64,000 nucleotides of DNA from Hyaloscypha bicolor E (taxonomy: Eukaryota; Ascomycota; Leotiomycetes; Helotiales; Hyaloscyphaceae): contig NW_020194552.1 of the NCBI RefSeq assembly GCF_002865645.1, positions 434,001 to 498,000 on the forward strand. The letters are read 5' to 3'. Shown here one piece after another: positions 11,924 through 24,863 of this stretch. Each line of letters begins with the position of its first letter. Positions within the stretch are counted from its first letter, which is position 1. The position numbers were made by a program, and so were the translations under genes. Below the pieces are notes generated by a model, which did no database searches, had not been told where the DNA came from, and was given only the letters and a program-made list of their open reading frames with translations.

Positions 11924-14252
11924 ATGCTTCGATCCTATCCTGCGAGGACCGCCGTCCGCGCCTTGAGGCAGAAATCAAGATGCAATACACAACACTTCTC
12001 GTCCTCACCAGCGGCGGCGGGTACCGCATTGGTGCGAAAGGACCCCGCAGGTAAAAGAACACAGGCAACGGTTGCGACCGCTCCAGCCACTTCACCGTAG
12101 GATTCCCCCTCAGTGACTCACAGTATACTGACAATTGTATAGACAGACAAGTCCAAGTTCTGCCTTTAATTCCACAGCACCCAAACGGGAAAACCCTTTA
12201 GAAACCGCCAAACATGGCCGACAATTGGAAATGGACGAGTCGTGCGTTCTGAGTCACCGCCACTCCTCAATGCTCATACTGACCGGGCCTACAGATTTAT
12301 TGGAAAGACTGGAGGAGAGATCTTTCATGAAATGATGCTTAGGCAAGGTGTCAAGCACATCTGTGAGTGATCATCTTGTTCTAATTAATCGATGTTGCTG
12401 ACCCCTCGTCTCAGTCGGTTATCCTGGCGGTGCCATCCTTCCCGTTTTCGATGCTATCTACAACTCAAAACATTTCCAATTCATTCTCCCAAAACATGAA
12501 CAAGGCGCTGGGCATATGGCACAAGGGTATGCGAGGGCTAGCGGAAAACCTGGTGTTGTACTTGTGACTTCAGGACCTGGTGCGACAAACGTTATTACAC
12601 CGATGCAGGATGCCCTCTCCGATGGAACTCCGATGATCGTTTTCACCGGCCAGGTAGTCACGGCAGCTATTGGCAGCGACGCTTTCCAAGAAGCAGATGT
12701 TGTCGGTATCTCGAGAGCATGCACAAAATGGAACGTGATGGTTAAGAATGTGGCGGAGCTTCCAAAACGGATAAATGAAGCCTTCGAGATTGCCACATCC
12801 GGAAGACCCGGTCCCGTGTTGGTGGATTTACCAAAGGATGTTACGGCCGCCGTCCTACGAAAGGCCATTCCGATGACCAGCACTATCCCAGCCCTTCCTA
12901 GCCAAGCATCAAAAGCAGCACAAGAAGTGTTGAAGAGACAGCTCAAGGCCACAATCAGCCGTGTGGCTCGTTTGGTCAATATTGCCAAGAAACCGGTGAT
13001 CTACGCAGGACAGGGTGTTATTTCCCTTCCCGAAGGTCCTAAACTGCTCAAGGAGCTCGCCGATAAAGCCTTTATCCCTGTTACAACGACTCTCCAAGGT
13101 CTCGGCGGCTTTGATGAGCTTGATGGAAAGTCGTTAAACATGCTTGGAATGCATGGTTCAGCATATGCCAACTTAGCAATGCAAGATGCAGATCTCATTA
13201 TTGCTCTCGGAGCACGTTTTGATGATCGTGTGACTGGAAGTATTCCGAAATTCGCACCACAGGCTAAGGCTGCCGCTGCCGAGGGACGAGGAGGCATCGT
13301 CCACTTTGAGATAATGCCCAAGAACATCAATAAGGTTGTTCAAGCAACTGAGGCCGTAGAAGGCGATGTTGTTGACAACCTTGCTCTCCTCAACCCACTC
13401 ATCGAGAACCGGAGCATGGAGGACCGAAAAGAATGGTTCGACCAGATTAATTTCTGGAAGAAGAAGTTCCCTCTCAACGACTACGAAAAGGCAGCTCGTG
13501 GTGGTCTCATCAAACCTCAAACTCTCATTGAAGAGCTCTCAAATCTCACTGCTCACCGAAAAGATAACACCATCATCACCACCGGTGTAGGCCAACATCA
13601 AATGTGGGCAGCGCAACATTTCCGCTGGAGGCATCCAAGAACCATGATCACATCTGGTGGTCTCGGAACAATGGGATTTGGTCTCCCCGCTGCCATTGGA
13701 GCAAAGGTCGCCCGACCTGATGCTCTCGTCATCGACATCGACGGCGACGCCTCCTTCAACATGACACTCACCGAAATGTCAACAGCCAAGCAATTCAATA
13801 TCGGCGTCAAGATCATCGTCTTGAACAACGAGGAGCAAGGCATGGTCACCCAATGGCAGAATATCTTCTACGAAGATCGATACGCGCATACCCACTCCGA
13901 GAACCCGGATTTCATGAAGCTTGCCGACGCGATGGGTATCCAGCACCGGAGATGCATCAGGCCGGAGGATGTGAAGGATGCCTTAACTTGGTTGATTGAG
14001 AGTGAGGGCCCAGCTTTCTTGGAGGTGGTGACGGATAAGAAAGTCCCGGTCCTACCCATGGTGCCGGCTGGGAGTGCGTTGCATGAGTTCCTTGTGTATG
14101 ATGGCAGTATGTTCCTTCCCCATTCCTCACTCCCCTCTATCTACCTTCCCTGAACCGAAACCAATACTGACAACGAAACAGCCAAAGACAAAGAACGCAG
14201 GAAATTAATGGCGGAGAGAACGGGCGGCAAGCATGGTGGTAATATCGAATAA
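11924..14252 (+). CDS. ILV2: Acetolactate synthase catalytic subunit (mitochondrial)
   Basis: Five exons: 11924-12096, 12143-12241, 12295-12362, 12415-14106 and 14182-14252, giving 700 residues. The enzyme condenses pyruvate to acetolactate (or with 2-ketobutyrate), the first common step of branched-chain amino acid synthesis, in mitochondria. The Arg/Ser/Ala-rich start MLRSYPARTAVRALRQKSR looks like a mitochondrial presequence. The ThDP-activating glutamate lies in KHEQGAGHMAQGYARASG (about residue 140). The ThDP/Mg motif is IDGDASFN about 27 residues before LNNEEQGMV (about 555-585). Short introns of 46, 53, 52 and 75 nt all have GT-AG ends. The last intron is read in an unspliced frame as a false C-terminus; splicing gives the usual ending KDKERRKLMAERTGGKHGG. 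No damage is seen. Confidence 0.95.
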
Positions 14253-15371
14253 GCATATTCTCGTTTGATCTTTTGCATGAACTTCATGGAATTGGTGTTG
14301 AATTGGGAAAAGTACTTTGAAAATCGTTTTCAGGAATTTGATATTGAATGGTTTCTTGATGCACGGGTTGAACTCAGCTCGTTGGGATCAGAAACCCAGA
14401 CCGAAATACGTTGAGGGACGGAGTAGAGGAGAGGAGAGTGGAGAAGTGGAGTGTAAATGTACATAATAAAATCAAAGTGTGATTCAAAGACGTCCTTCCG
14501 AAAGTGTCAGCTGGATATCACGTATTACTTGGTCGAAAGACTTCGTGTCACAATCGGTGCAATGGTCGCGTTTTCGGGTAGTGCGGGTACGGACTGGGAC
14601 CCCTTGCTCTCCGCCATTGCTTTTTTCGGGACCTCCGTTGCTCGCTTAGAGTAATTAAGGGGAAGCTCGCAAGACGTAAGATTGCAGAATACGAGGTAGA
14701 GAGTGGCGTCAACAACGAGCTCTGCTGACGTACGCTGCAAAGATAGGTGAAAGGGGCAAACGAATTATGAAGGAGTACATGCACACACCTCGGAAGACCG
14801 GTGTGGACGTAGCTTAATCTGAGTAGTTGTATATACCGCGGCTAAAATCCTAAGAATTGATGCCATAACTTAAGTTAGTGGCGCTTTTACTGAGGCCGCT
14901 CGCGAGCTAGATTTCGTCCTGGCGGCCTCAGTATTGGTGGCGTTTATGCATGTTCGCAGGCAATCCATCCGAACGGCACCAGGGACAGGTACACCAGGGA
15001 CAGGCAACCAAAGCCCCAGGGGTTTTTGACCCCACTCTGGTGAAAGATGAGAAAGAGCTGCAGTCCTTCACACTAACCGATTCGCGAGTAAGACGGAACA
15101 GACACCAATAGAAGCACTCAATTCCATATAACCATATGCACAGCAATTGATAAAATTCATAAATTCACTTGTCGAAGAACTAGTCCCAGGAAATAAGGAG
15201 AACACCTGGCTGTGACAAAATCCCTCGCTCCAGAGTAAAGCAAACTTATTCTAAACTCCAAGACCTTTATTAATCATCTCAAAATGCCCGTCTATATTTC
15301 CAACATCAAACTCCTCTAGATATCCATCCATCATAGCCATCATTAACACTACCAAACGTTAGACATTCAAA
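14253..15371. other. Intergenic sequence with a 46-bp inverted-repeat relic at 14,888-14,933
   Basis: No gene is recognised. At 14,888-14,899 and 14,922-14,933 the 12-base word TACTGAGGCCGC occurs in inverted orientation around a 22-base spacer. The left side continues as CGAGCTAGA, matching the sequence just outside the foldback element near 5478-5500, so both may be remnants of one short inverted-repeat element. Confidence 0.4.
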
Positions 15372-18300
15372 TCACCAACTAAACATCATCAATGCTGGGT
15401 TCAACGCAATAGGCAATAACAAGTGGCTAAAAACCACTGCAGCCAACGGATATATCGCATTGAATGTCGTAATTGTCCAAAACACCGGGAAAGCGACCGC
15501 ACCAGCGATCATAAGACCAATCATCGCAAAGCAGAAGATGAAGGTGAACTTGAATCTCTTAAGGAGGCGAGGAAGTTCTTCGAAGAAGGTGGTGTTTTCG
15601 ACTTCTTTGGAGGTTGCGCCCCACGACATATCGATCTCGAACATGTGTGAGAGGAGCGCTTGTGAGACGTGCAAGGAGATGCCGCCGAGGAAAATAGTGA
15701 GGAGGAGGATCCATTTCGTGTTCTCGAAAACTGAGGATACGGCTAGTTAACTATCTGCCATTGTTTGAAGGGGGATATTAAACAATTAGAGGATGGAGAA
15801 AATAGGATAACGTACGTGATGGCAACAGAGCCTTTTCAGAAGTTCGATACCGCAGCACTGCAAGTGCGACGTTACCCAGGACCGTGAACACTGCTATAAT
15901 CGAGAAATAAACCTGGAATGACCCAATGTAGAACTTGTCTACATGTCCAACAAACCATCCGGAGATGAAGTAATTTGCAAGGGTCATGACCCAAGCTGCA
16001 CCAATAGCGTAATAAGTCCCAATATACGCTAGAATAGTAAGCTTCGCTCCAATCGCCATGTTCGACCCAATAAATTTCTTAAATAAAGGCGTGAAGGGTC
16101 CACGTAGAATCCAGAATCGAAGCGGATGAAATAAGAGCTCGTTACAGCCATAAGCGTACTTTTCCCAACGGGCAAGCTCGTCGTATACAGTTAGTGAAAC
16201 GCCTTCTCTGAACCCGTCGCCGTGGTAAGCACCGAGGCGAATGCTATATCCAAAGCATTGGAGCCGCAGGGCCATGTCGAAGTCTTCAGATACATGGGAC
16301 TCGGACCAAAACTTTTCGTATCCGTCTTCATCTTCGTATGAGACCTGTTGTAGAGCGGACCAACGGAGAATGGCATTGTGACCGACGAACGGGCAGACGT
16401 CTCCGCTCGATACGGCGAAGCGGATCATGGTGTAGATCAAGTTTGTAAAGAAGGTAATTCCATTCTACCAAGTGTCAGCGGATATGTTGACATTGGAGTC
16501 GACTGCAAAGTGAAAGGTATACTGAAATTAAATCATTCTTAGAGAACAGATTCAACGATCAAGCCCGGGGTTACGGCCCAGGCCATTTTCTGTCCAGCGA
16601 GACATCATAACCCATTGCAAAAAGAAAAGACACGAACCTCGAAGAAAGTATCTGTGACTTGCATGACGCCCGAGGAATACTGCAGAATAGCGACTTCCGG
16701 TGACGCCTCCATCTCGCTGGCAGCATCAAGAAGACAGTCCGTAGGTACGCGAGTATCCGAATCAATGAGTAAGACGTAATCTCCAACACGAATATTTCCC
16801 TTCGCCCATGCTCTGCCATTCAGTTCATCGAGGACTTCGGCGAGGCATTTCTGATAAGCAGCGTCTTCGTCTTTCTGAGACCAGACCGGAGTTCGTGGGA
16901 GGGCTAGAAGCTTATCTTCGACTTTGTTGCTCACCATGAGAGCAAAGTTCATATTTGAAGCTTTCTTGAACTTTCCCTTGCGCACGAAAAGGGTGGACTC
17001 GTCGATTGGTGTGTCATCATTCTTCGACTTTTTGGGTGGAGGATTATGTTTCGGGCGAGCGACCCAGCCGATGTTATGCTCTGCATAGAATTCGCAACGT
17101 TCGTTCACCTTATCCTCAGGGAGGAGTTGGAGACCATCTTCGAACATTAGTATCAGTCCTTTAGGGCGGAAGGGTTGGCAAACTGCTTACCATCGTTAAC
17201 GAAGATGTTGGCAGTGCCTCCCTGTAGCTCATACGTAGAAATGGCAGCCTTGAGAGAAAGCACAGTCGGTCGGATGACGGCAGCGAGGCCTTCCTTGTAT
17301 ACTGGCATCTGAATTGTGATATGTGGCAGGGTACCGCTTTGTATCCGAGGAGGTGGCTTGCCGGAGTATGCTTTGGAATTGCTCATCATCTGGTTAACTG
17401 GGCCGAACATTTGCATAAAACATCCCATAACACTTTGCATCATAAACTAGAAGAACGTTAAGCAGGGAATAATGAAGTACGACATGAAATAACTCACCAG
17501 TCCCATGAAAAAAATAACAGGCAACAAAGCAAGTAGAGCCAAGCGGAGATATGTGCCATCTACCGCAATCTCCAGGGCTAGAGACCGAAACCCCAACCCG
17601 AGCGCTGAACACATCAGTGTCAATGTCCCAGCAACCATAGTTGGACTCCATAGGACGATTGATCTGGGCTCTGGTGCCATGGCTTCAAGGTCAATTTCAT
17701 TTTGAGAGTCCAGAACCGGAACTGCATCAACTGAGACATTCTCCTTCTTCCCTTCCATCTCTTCCATCTCGTCGCCATTCCAGATCGTGATTAATATTGA
17801 TGACTCCAGCTCAACTGCTCGACTGACAAGGTGTTCCGGTTCATCGTCCCACACAACTAGGCATCCCTGGTCCTTTATGAAGGCCGCGAACTGGTGTTTG
17901 AAGCATCGCGGGAGGTATTGTACGCTTGGCAGAATCTGTATAGCCAAGCCGTTTCGCATGGAGGCTTGGTCGTGTTGCTGAACCGATAGAAACAATTGAG
18001 TGGTATGTGTATTGATCGTCATAGCACACTGTTTAAAGCAAAATCAGTTTGAGGTAAAAAGTTTCAGATAAGTAGGACTGAGCATACTCGGGCGTTCATC
18101 ATGACGATTTGGTCAAATAGACCGCCCGACTCCGCCTGCAATTGCGGCGGGCAAGCAACGTATTTCCCTCTACCCTGCTTCAGAACAACACCTTGACTTG
18201 GACCCCAAGTATACCACAACCTGCGACTCTGCTCGTTATACAGTTGTTCCAGCATCATGTTGCCTCGCATCCCCTCCATATCTTCTTTGGAATATCTGCG

Positions 18301-18462
18301 AAAGTCTCCCTCGGGGTACATCGATGAGTGTGTGCGTTTAGGCTCGCTGCGAGAAGTCCCATTGCTACCATCACCACTTGAGGTCTGGTCTTTAGCTCCG
18401 TTCGACTGTGCAGCTTCCTTCGTAGCCCACTGGAATTTGAAGGACGATTTGAAAAGACTCAT
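15372..18462 (-). CDS. Polytopic membrane GT2-family glycosyltransferase
   Basis: Six exons on the minus strand: 18088-18462, 17498-18028, 17191-17446, 16638-17137, 15816-16464 and 15372-15730. This gives 889 residues with every junction in frame. Introns are 59, 51, 53, 173 and 85 nt with GT-AG ends. Two hydrophobic segments occur near residues 240-300 and several more in the last 200 residues, so the catalytic domain faces the cytosol and the enzyme is probably processive or exporting. GT2 landmarks: HITIQMPVYKEG at the start of the domain, FVNDDG, the DSD metal site in LLIDSDTRVP (about 513-515), SEDFDMALRL as catalytic ED (about 614-615) and ARWEKYAYG (about 653). The usual Gln of the QxxRW motif is absent. 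It resembles fungal chitin/hyaluronan/cellulose-synthase-like proteins. The polymer is not predictable from sequence, but a cell-wall or capsule role is likely. The ATG at 18,462 is the first real start; a longer frame lacks ATG. Confidence 0.85.
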
Positions 18463-20330
18463 TTTGAGAAGCAGGGATATATGGTACACTGAGTTATTGA
18501 ACACTCCACAATGTAAAGTAGGCAGATAGACTTCGGACCTGCCGTCATGCAGAAGTGAGAGGTAGAGGATGTGTGGGATAATGTTGATAATAGTTGAGGA
18601 AAGGGAAAGTTTTCAGAGGGGGAAAGAGACGAAGGGTACCGAATAGTACTTCAACACGTTCATAGTCCAAGGCTGAAAGTCTCAGCTAGCCCCGATTATG
18701 AGGCGGCTGCTGTGCCAGGCCAAACCTTGACTGGGTATTCTTCGCTGGAAGCATACCAATCTTTGGGACTCGTTCCTTGCATAGCTTGGAGCAGTGGACC
18801 CCCTGCCTTGAGGCATGGAAGGCTTGGCAGTTGTGACCATTTCTATTTGCAGTTAAGCGTTAATTCTAGGACGATAGCGGTGTGGGTGTTTGCTATCTTG
18901 GGGACTCAATCCTGTTCTAAACACTCGAGCCAATGACCCGGCTTAAAATAGACTTCAATAGAATACCCCCCCGTGGAGACTTTAACTTCTCACCCTCACG
19001 TTATCCTCAGAGCGATGATCCAAGCGTAGTAGTTTTAAAGTCTAAATTTGCACTGGGACAGCAGTCGTTGACGAGAAAGATTGGGGGGCGAAAAGACAAG
19101 TCCTCGTATGCACGGAGCAGGTTGCTCGATCCAAAGGACAGGAACCCAGGCTCGTATTCAATTTTTCACAAATCAATATTACAGTGCAGATGCAAGAGGG
19201 GCCACCAAGCTTTGAAAATCCATAGAGGTCTGCGGAATGTTCAGAATTGAGAATAGAGCCGGAAAGCGCTGGAGCCATCCCGTGATAACAGGGCGGCTGC
19301 CCACCCACGAGGACTTAGATTCGCTGATTTGGTGTTGTGACGTCTAACTTTGGACGCCAAGCCACCAATCCGAACCCTGATCAATCATGCCGAGAACATG
19401 GGCACGAGTCAACCGAATCCCTACGGCGAGTATAGTCCCACCTTCAGCTGGAGGGTGCCGTCAGTGACACTCCCTCGCTGTTAGTGATTAGTCAAACCAA
19501 AGCAGACGAATGAGGCCGTTTACGCGATATTCATAGATAGCTTCAATTGGATATTTCATTTTTGTTAGTCGAACTACGGAAGTGTACTCCATCCAACCTT
19601 TTTTTTTAAAAAAAACACCTGTACGCAATTGAAAACGAAAGACTATCTAAATATTTTGCGATGCCCGATCCCCGGTAGGCTGGGATTAGCTTCCCCCTTC
19701 CAAATCTGCTCTACAGTACTCCAGACCCCAGAGCAGATCCCGCCTGCCCTAGGTATGCAGCCAATCATCAATTCGTGGCGACCTTTGCTTGCACACAGAT
19801 AACCGAGGCTGGGATTTACGAGGTCACCATAGAGGTGCGCTGGAAGACATTTTGTCCCGGCACAGCGACATACCTTCGCCAATCCCTGTCCGCGCCTCGA
19901 CTCTTTGCTGGGGGTAAGAGATAGGAACACGACTAGAATGGGAAGAGCAAAACTAGCTCACTTCACACATTCAGCTAAGCCACCCGACATTACTGCATCT
20001 ATCGAATAGCGGTGCCCTTATCTTCCGGATCTATTTTTATAAGTTTCGATCTAACTTGTGCAAGTTGTGTAGTTGTGACGGCAGGAACGAAGCAATGGAA
20101 CGAGACTCAAAGATCTAAAATTCCAGTGTCTTTCAGAATCTAAAGCTAAGGAGAGAAGGAGTGAGGTGTGGCAGTGGATAAGTAGGTACGGCAAAGACCA
20201 CTGGAACGCCGAGCTTGTCACCTTAGCTAAAACCAACCATATGACACCAACCGTCACACTACCCCCCACCCGCCGGCCCGGCCCGCCCCCTGCCTCCAAA
20301 AAAGCTCATCCACGAGCGCCAGAGTGCCAA
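18463..20330. other. Intergenic sequence, GC-balanced, no gene recognised
   Basis: This is about 1.9 kb upstream of the glycosyltransferase gene. Open frames are short and most start without ATG. One minus-strand frame (19,643-19,930) contains several cysteines but has no ATG and no signal peptide. A C-rich run lies near 20,264-20,290, just before composition turns AT-rich. Confidence 0.4.
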
Positions 20331-21359
20331 GATAGTATAGTGTAGCAAAACAAAGGGAAAGCTAAAGTAAATATAGTAAAAACAATAAAATAAAGGAAAA
20401 GAACTCTATTTCCAAACACTAGTAATAATGCCCCTTCTCTAGCTTATATCCGGGCATACTCCTCCAGAATCGCAACCAGAATCGTCGTTAATTGCGGCAA
20501 TCATAACCCGTTTGCCAGAACCGGAAGAAGCAGCGTTTGCAGGAGCTAGGGAGCAGTTCCTTACAAAGTAATCCTAGGACCTACATCTAACACATTTGCC
20601 GGTTTGACAATATAGCTGGCAGAGCTCCTTTGAGGTTAAACGGGCTATTATAGCCAGTAAAAGTGGCTCAGAGAGCTATATGAGAGCACCAATTATTAGT
20701 TCGCTAATGTCCATGGGATCGATGGCAATCTTGGGAGCAATAATATACGGCGGAGCGGCAGTTTTGAACAAGAGCTACTAGACAGTCCGTAAGAAATCAG
20801 TATATATCCGCAGGAGGGTAAGCTGCTAGACTAGGCAAGAGCGAATCGCAAAGTTAAGGCCACTGCAAAAACTAGATATTTTATTAATATCTAGCTAGAA
20901 TGGGCTGTCCGCTTTATATAAGGTGCATTCAAACTTGGTAATATAGGCAGGGAGGGAATTATTGCCTTGGCAGAGTATATGCAGCTTGTCCTTTGCTTCC
21001 AATTACTTGTTTGGATTATTATATACCCACAAAGGTTAATGTAATCCCACAATTGCATATCCTTTATATAGGAGAGCTGTAGCAAAACCATTATTAATTG
21101 AACTAAGGACTCCAGATTAAAGTAAATCTAGTAAAACTGGACAGTAAAGTCCCCAATTACCAAACTATTAATTCGCAGTTTTGCTTTAATTAACAGAAGC
21201 CAGGTATCGAATTTGTACGTACTTCTAGCAAACTTCTCAGGATCAGGAAGCTTCGACTTTTAACTGGGTTTTGCCGTAAATACTATTAACTAGGCTTGGG
21301 TACTAGCGAGTATAGCTCGCAAGGTAGCAATTTCAGTTCGTAAACTATCGAATTCGCAC
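20331..21359. other. Degraded repeat or coding relic, moderately AT-rich
   Basis: This is a transition zone. Composition is intermediate and stops are frequent in all frames. Short stretches look protein-like but I cannot assign a family. It probably is the less mutated edge of a repeat. Confidence 0.3.
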
Positions 21360-24240
21360 TAAACTTGCATTTAAAAGATTTTTATTTTTGAGAAAATATT
21401 AGTAAAGGTAATAAAGAAGTAAAAAATCCTATAAGAGTAAGAGTTCTAATAAATAATAAAGTAAAAAACTAGCTAAAATCGAGCTTTTTAATATTTTATA
21501 AGAACTATAAATAATACTATATAAATAATAATAATAATAATATATTATATATTATATAAAAGCAAGCTAATAAATAAGGGTTTTAATAAAATAAGTAATA
21601 TTTTTAATTAATTAATAATTAATAATATTACTATTTATATTTATAAAATAAGAGGTTTAAATTATATAATAGTAAGAATGAAATAATAAAATAAAGCTTA
21701 AAAATTAAAAAATTCAGTATTTTTTAGAATTTAAATTTAAGGTAAAAAGAAATAAAGTATAATAATATATAAGTAAATATAACTAAAAATACTAAAATAT
21801 CGATTTTAGTTTAGATCTTAACTTAAGATTTTAGCTAAAACCAATTATATAATAGTATATAATAGTATTATAAGATATAGAGAGAGATATATATAACCTA
21901 AAGATATATAATAAACCTCGGATATTACAGGTATTAATTAGAGAGATTAATAGCCCTTTAATATTATAATTATACTATTATTTATATTATAGGCTTTAGG
22001 CTTATAAATTACTAAATATATATATTATTAGAAGCTTTTCTGAACCTTATAGAAGAGACAGAAATTGGTTCTATACTGGATTTAATACTATAATTTTATA
22101 ACTTACTAATTTATTCTATTATTTTATTATTTACTAATAAATACCTTATAAGTATTTATTATTAAAAAGCGAGAAAAATAATAAAAGTAGCTATAATTTT
22201 AGTTTCTAAAAACTATTAAAAGCCTAATTTAGACTTATTAAAGAATAAGATTTATTTATATAAAGTAAGCTAATATAATATATAATTTATAAAATTAAAA
22301 AACTTATAGAAACTTAAAAAAAGATTTAAGGGATTTTTTTCTAATATTTAAAATTTTTTCGTAATTATAAATATAATAAATATATTACTTTTATTTTTTA
22401 TATAATTTATAAAAATGAGTTATATAATTAAATAAAAATTACTTGCTTAAAAAAAGTTTCTTTTTAAAGTTTTTTTAAAATTATAATTTCTGGTCTTTTA
22501 TATATTTATAAATAAATTATAAATTATTTATTAGTTTATTTATATTATTCTTTATATATTTGGGCTTATAATAATATAATAGAAATATATAAAAATAAAA
22601 TAGGCCTTTATAGTATGGAATTATAGTATACAAGTGAGGCGTGAAACCAAAAAGTAAAGGTTAGTATATTAAATAAATAGAGTAGAATAAAATAATAGCT
22701 ATTACTCTTATTTTATTTATATATTATTTAAGTTATTTATAAATAACTTGAATAGTATATATAATCTATATATATAATTAAGCTAGCTTAATAGAATAAG
22801 GCTTCGGGAAGGCCTATATCTAATAGTACTTTATTATCTAATTAAATAATAGTAGTATTTAATAAATAAATTAAATCTTAGTAATAATTAGTTTATATAT
22901 TATAGAAAATTAGTATTTAAATAAACTTATATAAGTATTAGCTTAGTTTATATAAGACTACTTAATAAATACCTTAATTTTTTTTAAAATTTAAATAATA
23001 TTAATTTATTATAATTAATTAACTTCTATATAACTTTTATATAATTATTTATAATTATTTTATTTTATTTAAGTTATTTAAAATATTTATTATTATAAAT
23101 ATAGTATTTAGGGCTTGAAAAGTAAGGTATAAAGTCTCTTATAAAAACGATTTAAAGCTAAAGAAGGGAAAATTAGAATATAGAAAGCTATAAGGAAATA
23201 TATATATCCTATAATATACTAGTTTATAAGAGATTTAGCTTTCTAAATATCTCTAGTATATTTCAAGTATACTTTTCTAATAAAGTAGCCGTATTATATA
23301 TATCTAGAAGGCAATGAAATATAGGTAACGAAATATAGGTAATGGAATATAAGTAACTATTAGATAACTATATTAGCTAATAAGGTCAAAAGCTGAATTA
23401 TAATATTTATTACTTATATTCTATTTAAGTTATTTATATATTATTTATAAATAACTTGAATAACTTAAATAATTCTTTAATATACTAGTAAAGGTTAATT
23501 AATTCTAAAATAGAGAAGAAAAGCGGGAAATATATATATAAAACCGGATATATAAATATTTAAAGGTTATTTAATTATACTATATAATTATAAAGTTAAA
23601 ATTTCTATTATAATAAGTATTTGCTTTCTTTTATAAAAAAAAAGCCTAATTTTAATAAAGCTAATAATTTATAAAAGATATATTTTATATATTAAAAATT
23701 AATTAAGAAATTATTTTATAAGAAATATAAATCTTTATAAAAGAAAATATATTTAAAAATATACTTAAAATATTAGAAATTATATATAAACTTATTAGTT
23801 ATTATTATTATAAGTCTAGAAAATCCTTAATTAATTTTTATATATTTAAATTTATTAAAAAAGTATTTAAATTTATTAGAATAATATTTAAAAGTAATTT
23901 TCTTATAACTCGAGTAATTAGAATTTCTTATAATAAAATAATAATAATAAATAATTCAAATTTTTTATTTTTTATTAAATAAAATAAAAATAAAAACTTA
24001 TATATATTATAAGAAATACTAGTTTAAAATAAGTTTAAAATATTAAATATATTATAATTTTATTCTTTAAAATTATATTTATTAGAATTATTAGAATTAT
24101 TATAAATCCAAGAGAGATTTTAAGCCTTTAATTATTTCTTTTTATAATTAAAGAAATAATTATTACTTTGATTTATATTTAAATAATAGTTTTTTATAAA
24201 CAAGGCTATTAATATAAATATAAAGAGTATTATATTATTT
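21360..24240. other. Very AT-rich, gene-free, RIP-like repeat block
   Basis: Composition drops to long A/T runs with almost no CG and no open frame longer than about 60 codons. A gypsy LTR copy lies at 21,907-22,150. Near 23,105-23,200 the phrase GGGCTTGAAAAGTAAGG matches a better preserved copy at 31,453. The right border near 24,240 is abrupt, giving way to normal coding composition within a few tens of bases. Confidence 0.7.
21907..22150 (+). repeat. Solo or stranded gypsy LTR copy
   Basis: This 244-base segment matches the LTRs at 34,523 and 42,798: the start (TATAATAAACCTCGGATATT), the middle (TTAGGCTTATAAATTACTAA) and the end (AATAAATACCTTATA). No internal element sequence is recognised on either side, so it is a solo LTR or the end of a copy too decayed to see. 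It differs from the other copies mainly by transitions. Confidence 0.75.
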
Positions 24241-24259
24241 TCTACTAGTTATTGATATT

Positions 24260-24769
24260 CTCTGCAGTGCTAAAGCAGTGGCACAAGCGCTCCACGAGAC
24301 GGCAGAGGAGGCATTGGAACACATTCTGAAGTCATGCAAGGTGAAGGCCGAGAAGCTCCAGGAAATATTCCAGAAAGGTATTCGGAAAGATGACGACAAA
24401 TGGTACGGCCGATACAAGAAAGCCCTAAGTACATTAGGAAAGGGGGGACAAAGTGGAGTGTTTGACGGAAGGAATATTGAAGGACATCCAAGTGCTTGTA
24501 TGCGAGAGGCTGGAGGGAGCTGCGACCGAAACTCGAGTTATTTACGTTGGATCAGCGACTAGCAAGCAGCTCTTTCATCTACGTATATCTCAGAAAGACG
24601 AAAAGGGATTTTATGCAGCACTCAGCTACTGCTGGGGTAGACCACAGAGAGTAACGACTACATTAGCCACCATCGATGCATATATAAAAAGATTGCCCGC
24701 CAATACTCTTCCGAAGACAATTCAAGATGCTAAATTTATTCCCCTAACCGCTTCTAGAAACTTTGCGTA
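24260..24769 (+). pseudogene. Broken fusion of a fungal STAND N-terminal helical domain and a HET domain
   Basis: The first part (about 24,265-24,445) encodes AQALHETAEEALEHILKSCK and on to TLGKGG, a helical module often found at the N-terminus of fungal STAND/NACHT proteins. At about 24,447 the frame shifts, and the coding sense continues as VECLTEGILKDIQVLVCERL. It then passes into a HET start, GFYAALSYCWGRPQRVTTT and LPKTIQDA (about 24,610-24,730), after which it ends without the rest of the HET domain. The 5' part is cut off by the AT-rich block. The usual downstream HET motifs (YLWVDALCI, ERGWTYQER) are missing. This is a truncated, frameshifted remnant; a sequencing error at the frameshift cannot be excluded, but both ends are truncated anyway. 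Confidence 0.72.
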
Positions 24770-24863
24770 GAATTCCTCCACAGATAAGACTCGACCGGGG
24801 GACGTTATCTAATGGCTATTATACAATGGTTTGCCCAACCAATAGACCCTGTCACAAATGTAC

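Noticed and set aside
19643..19930. Cysteine-containing frame on the minus strand, effector-like at first sight
   Set aside because: There is no ATG start and no signal peptide, and no splice arrangement gave one.
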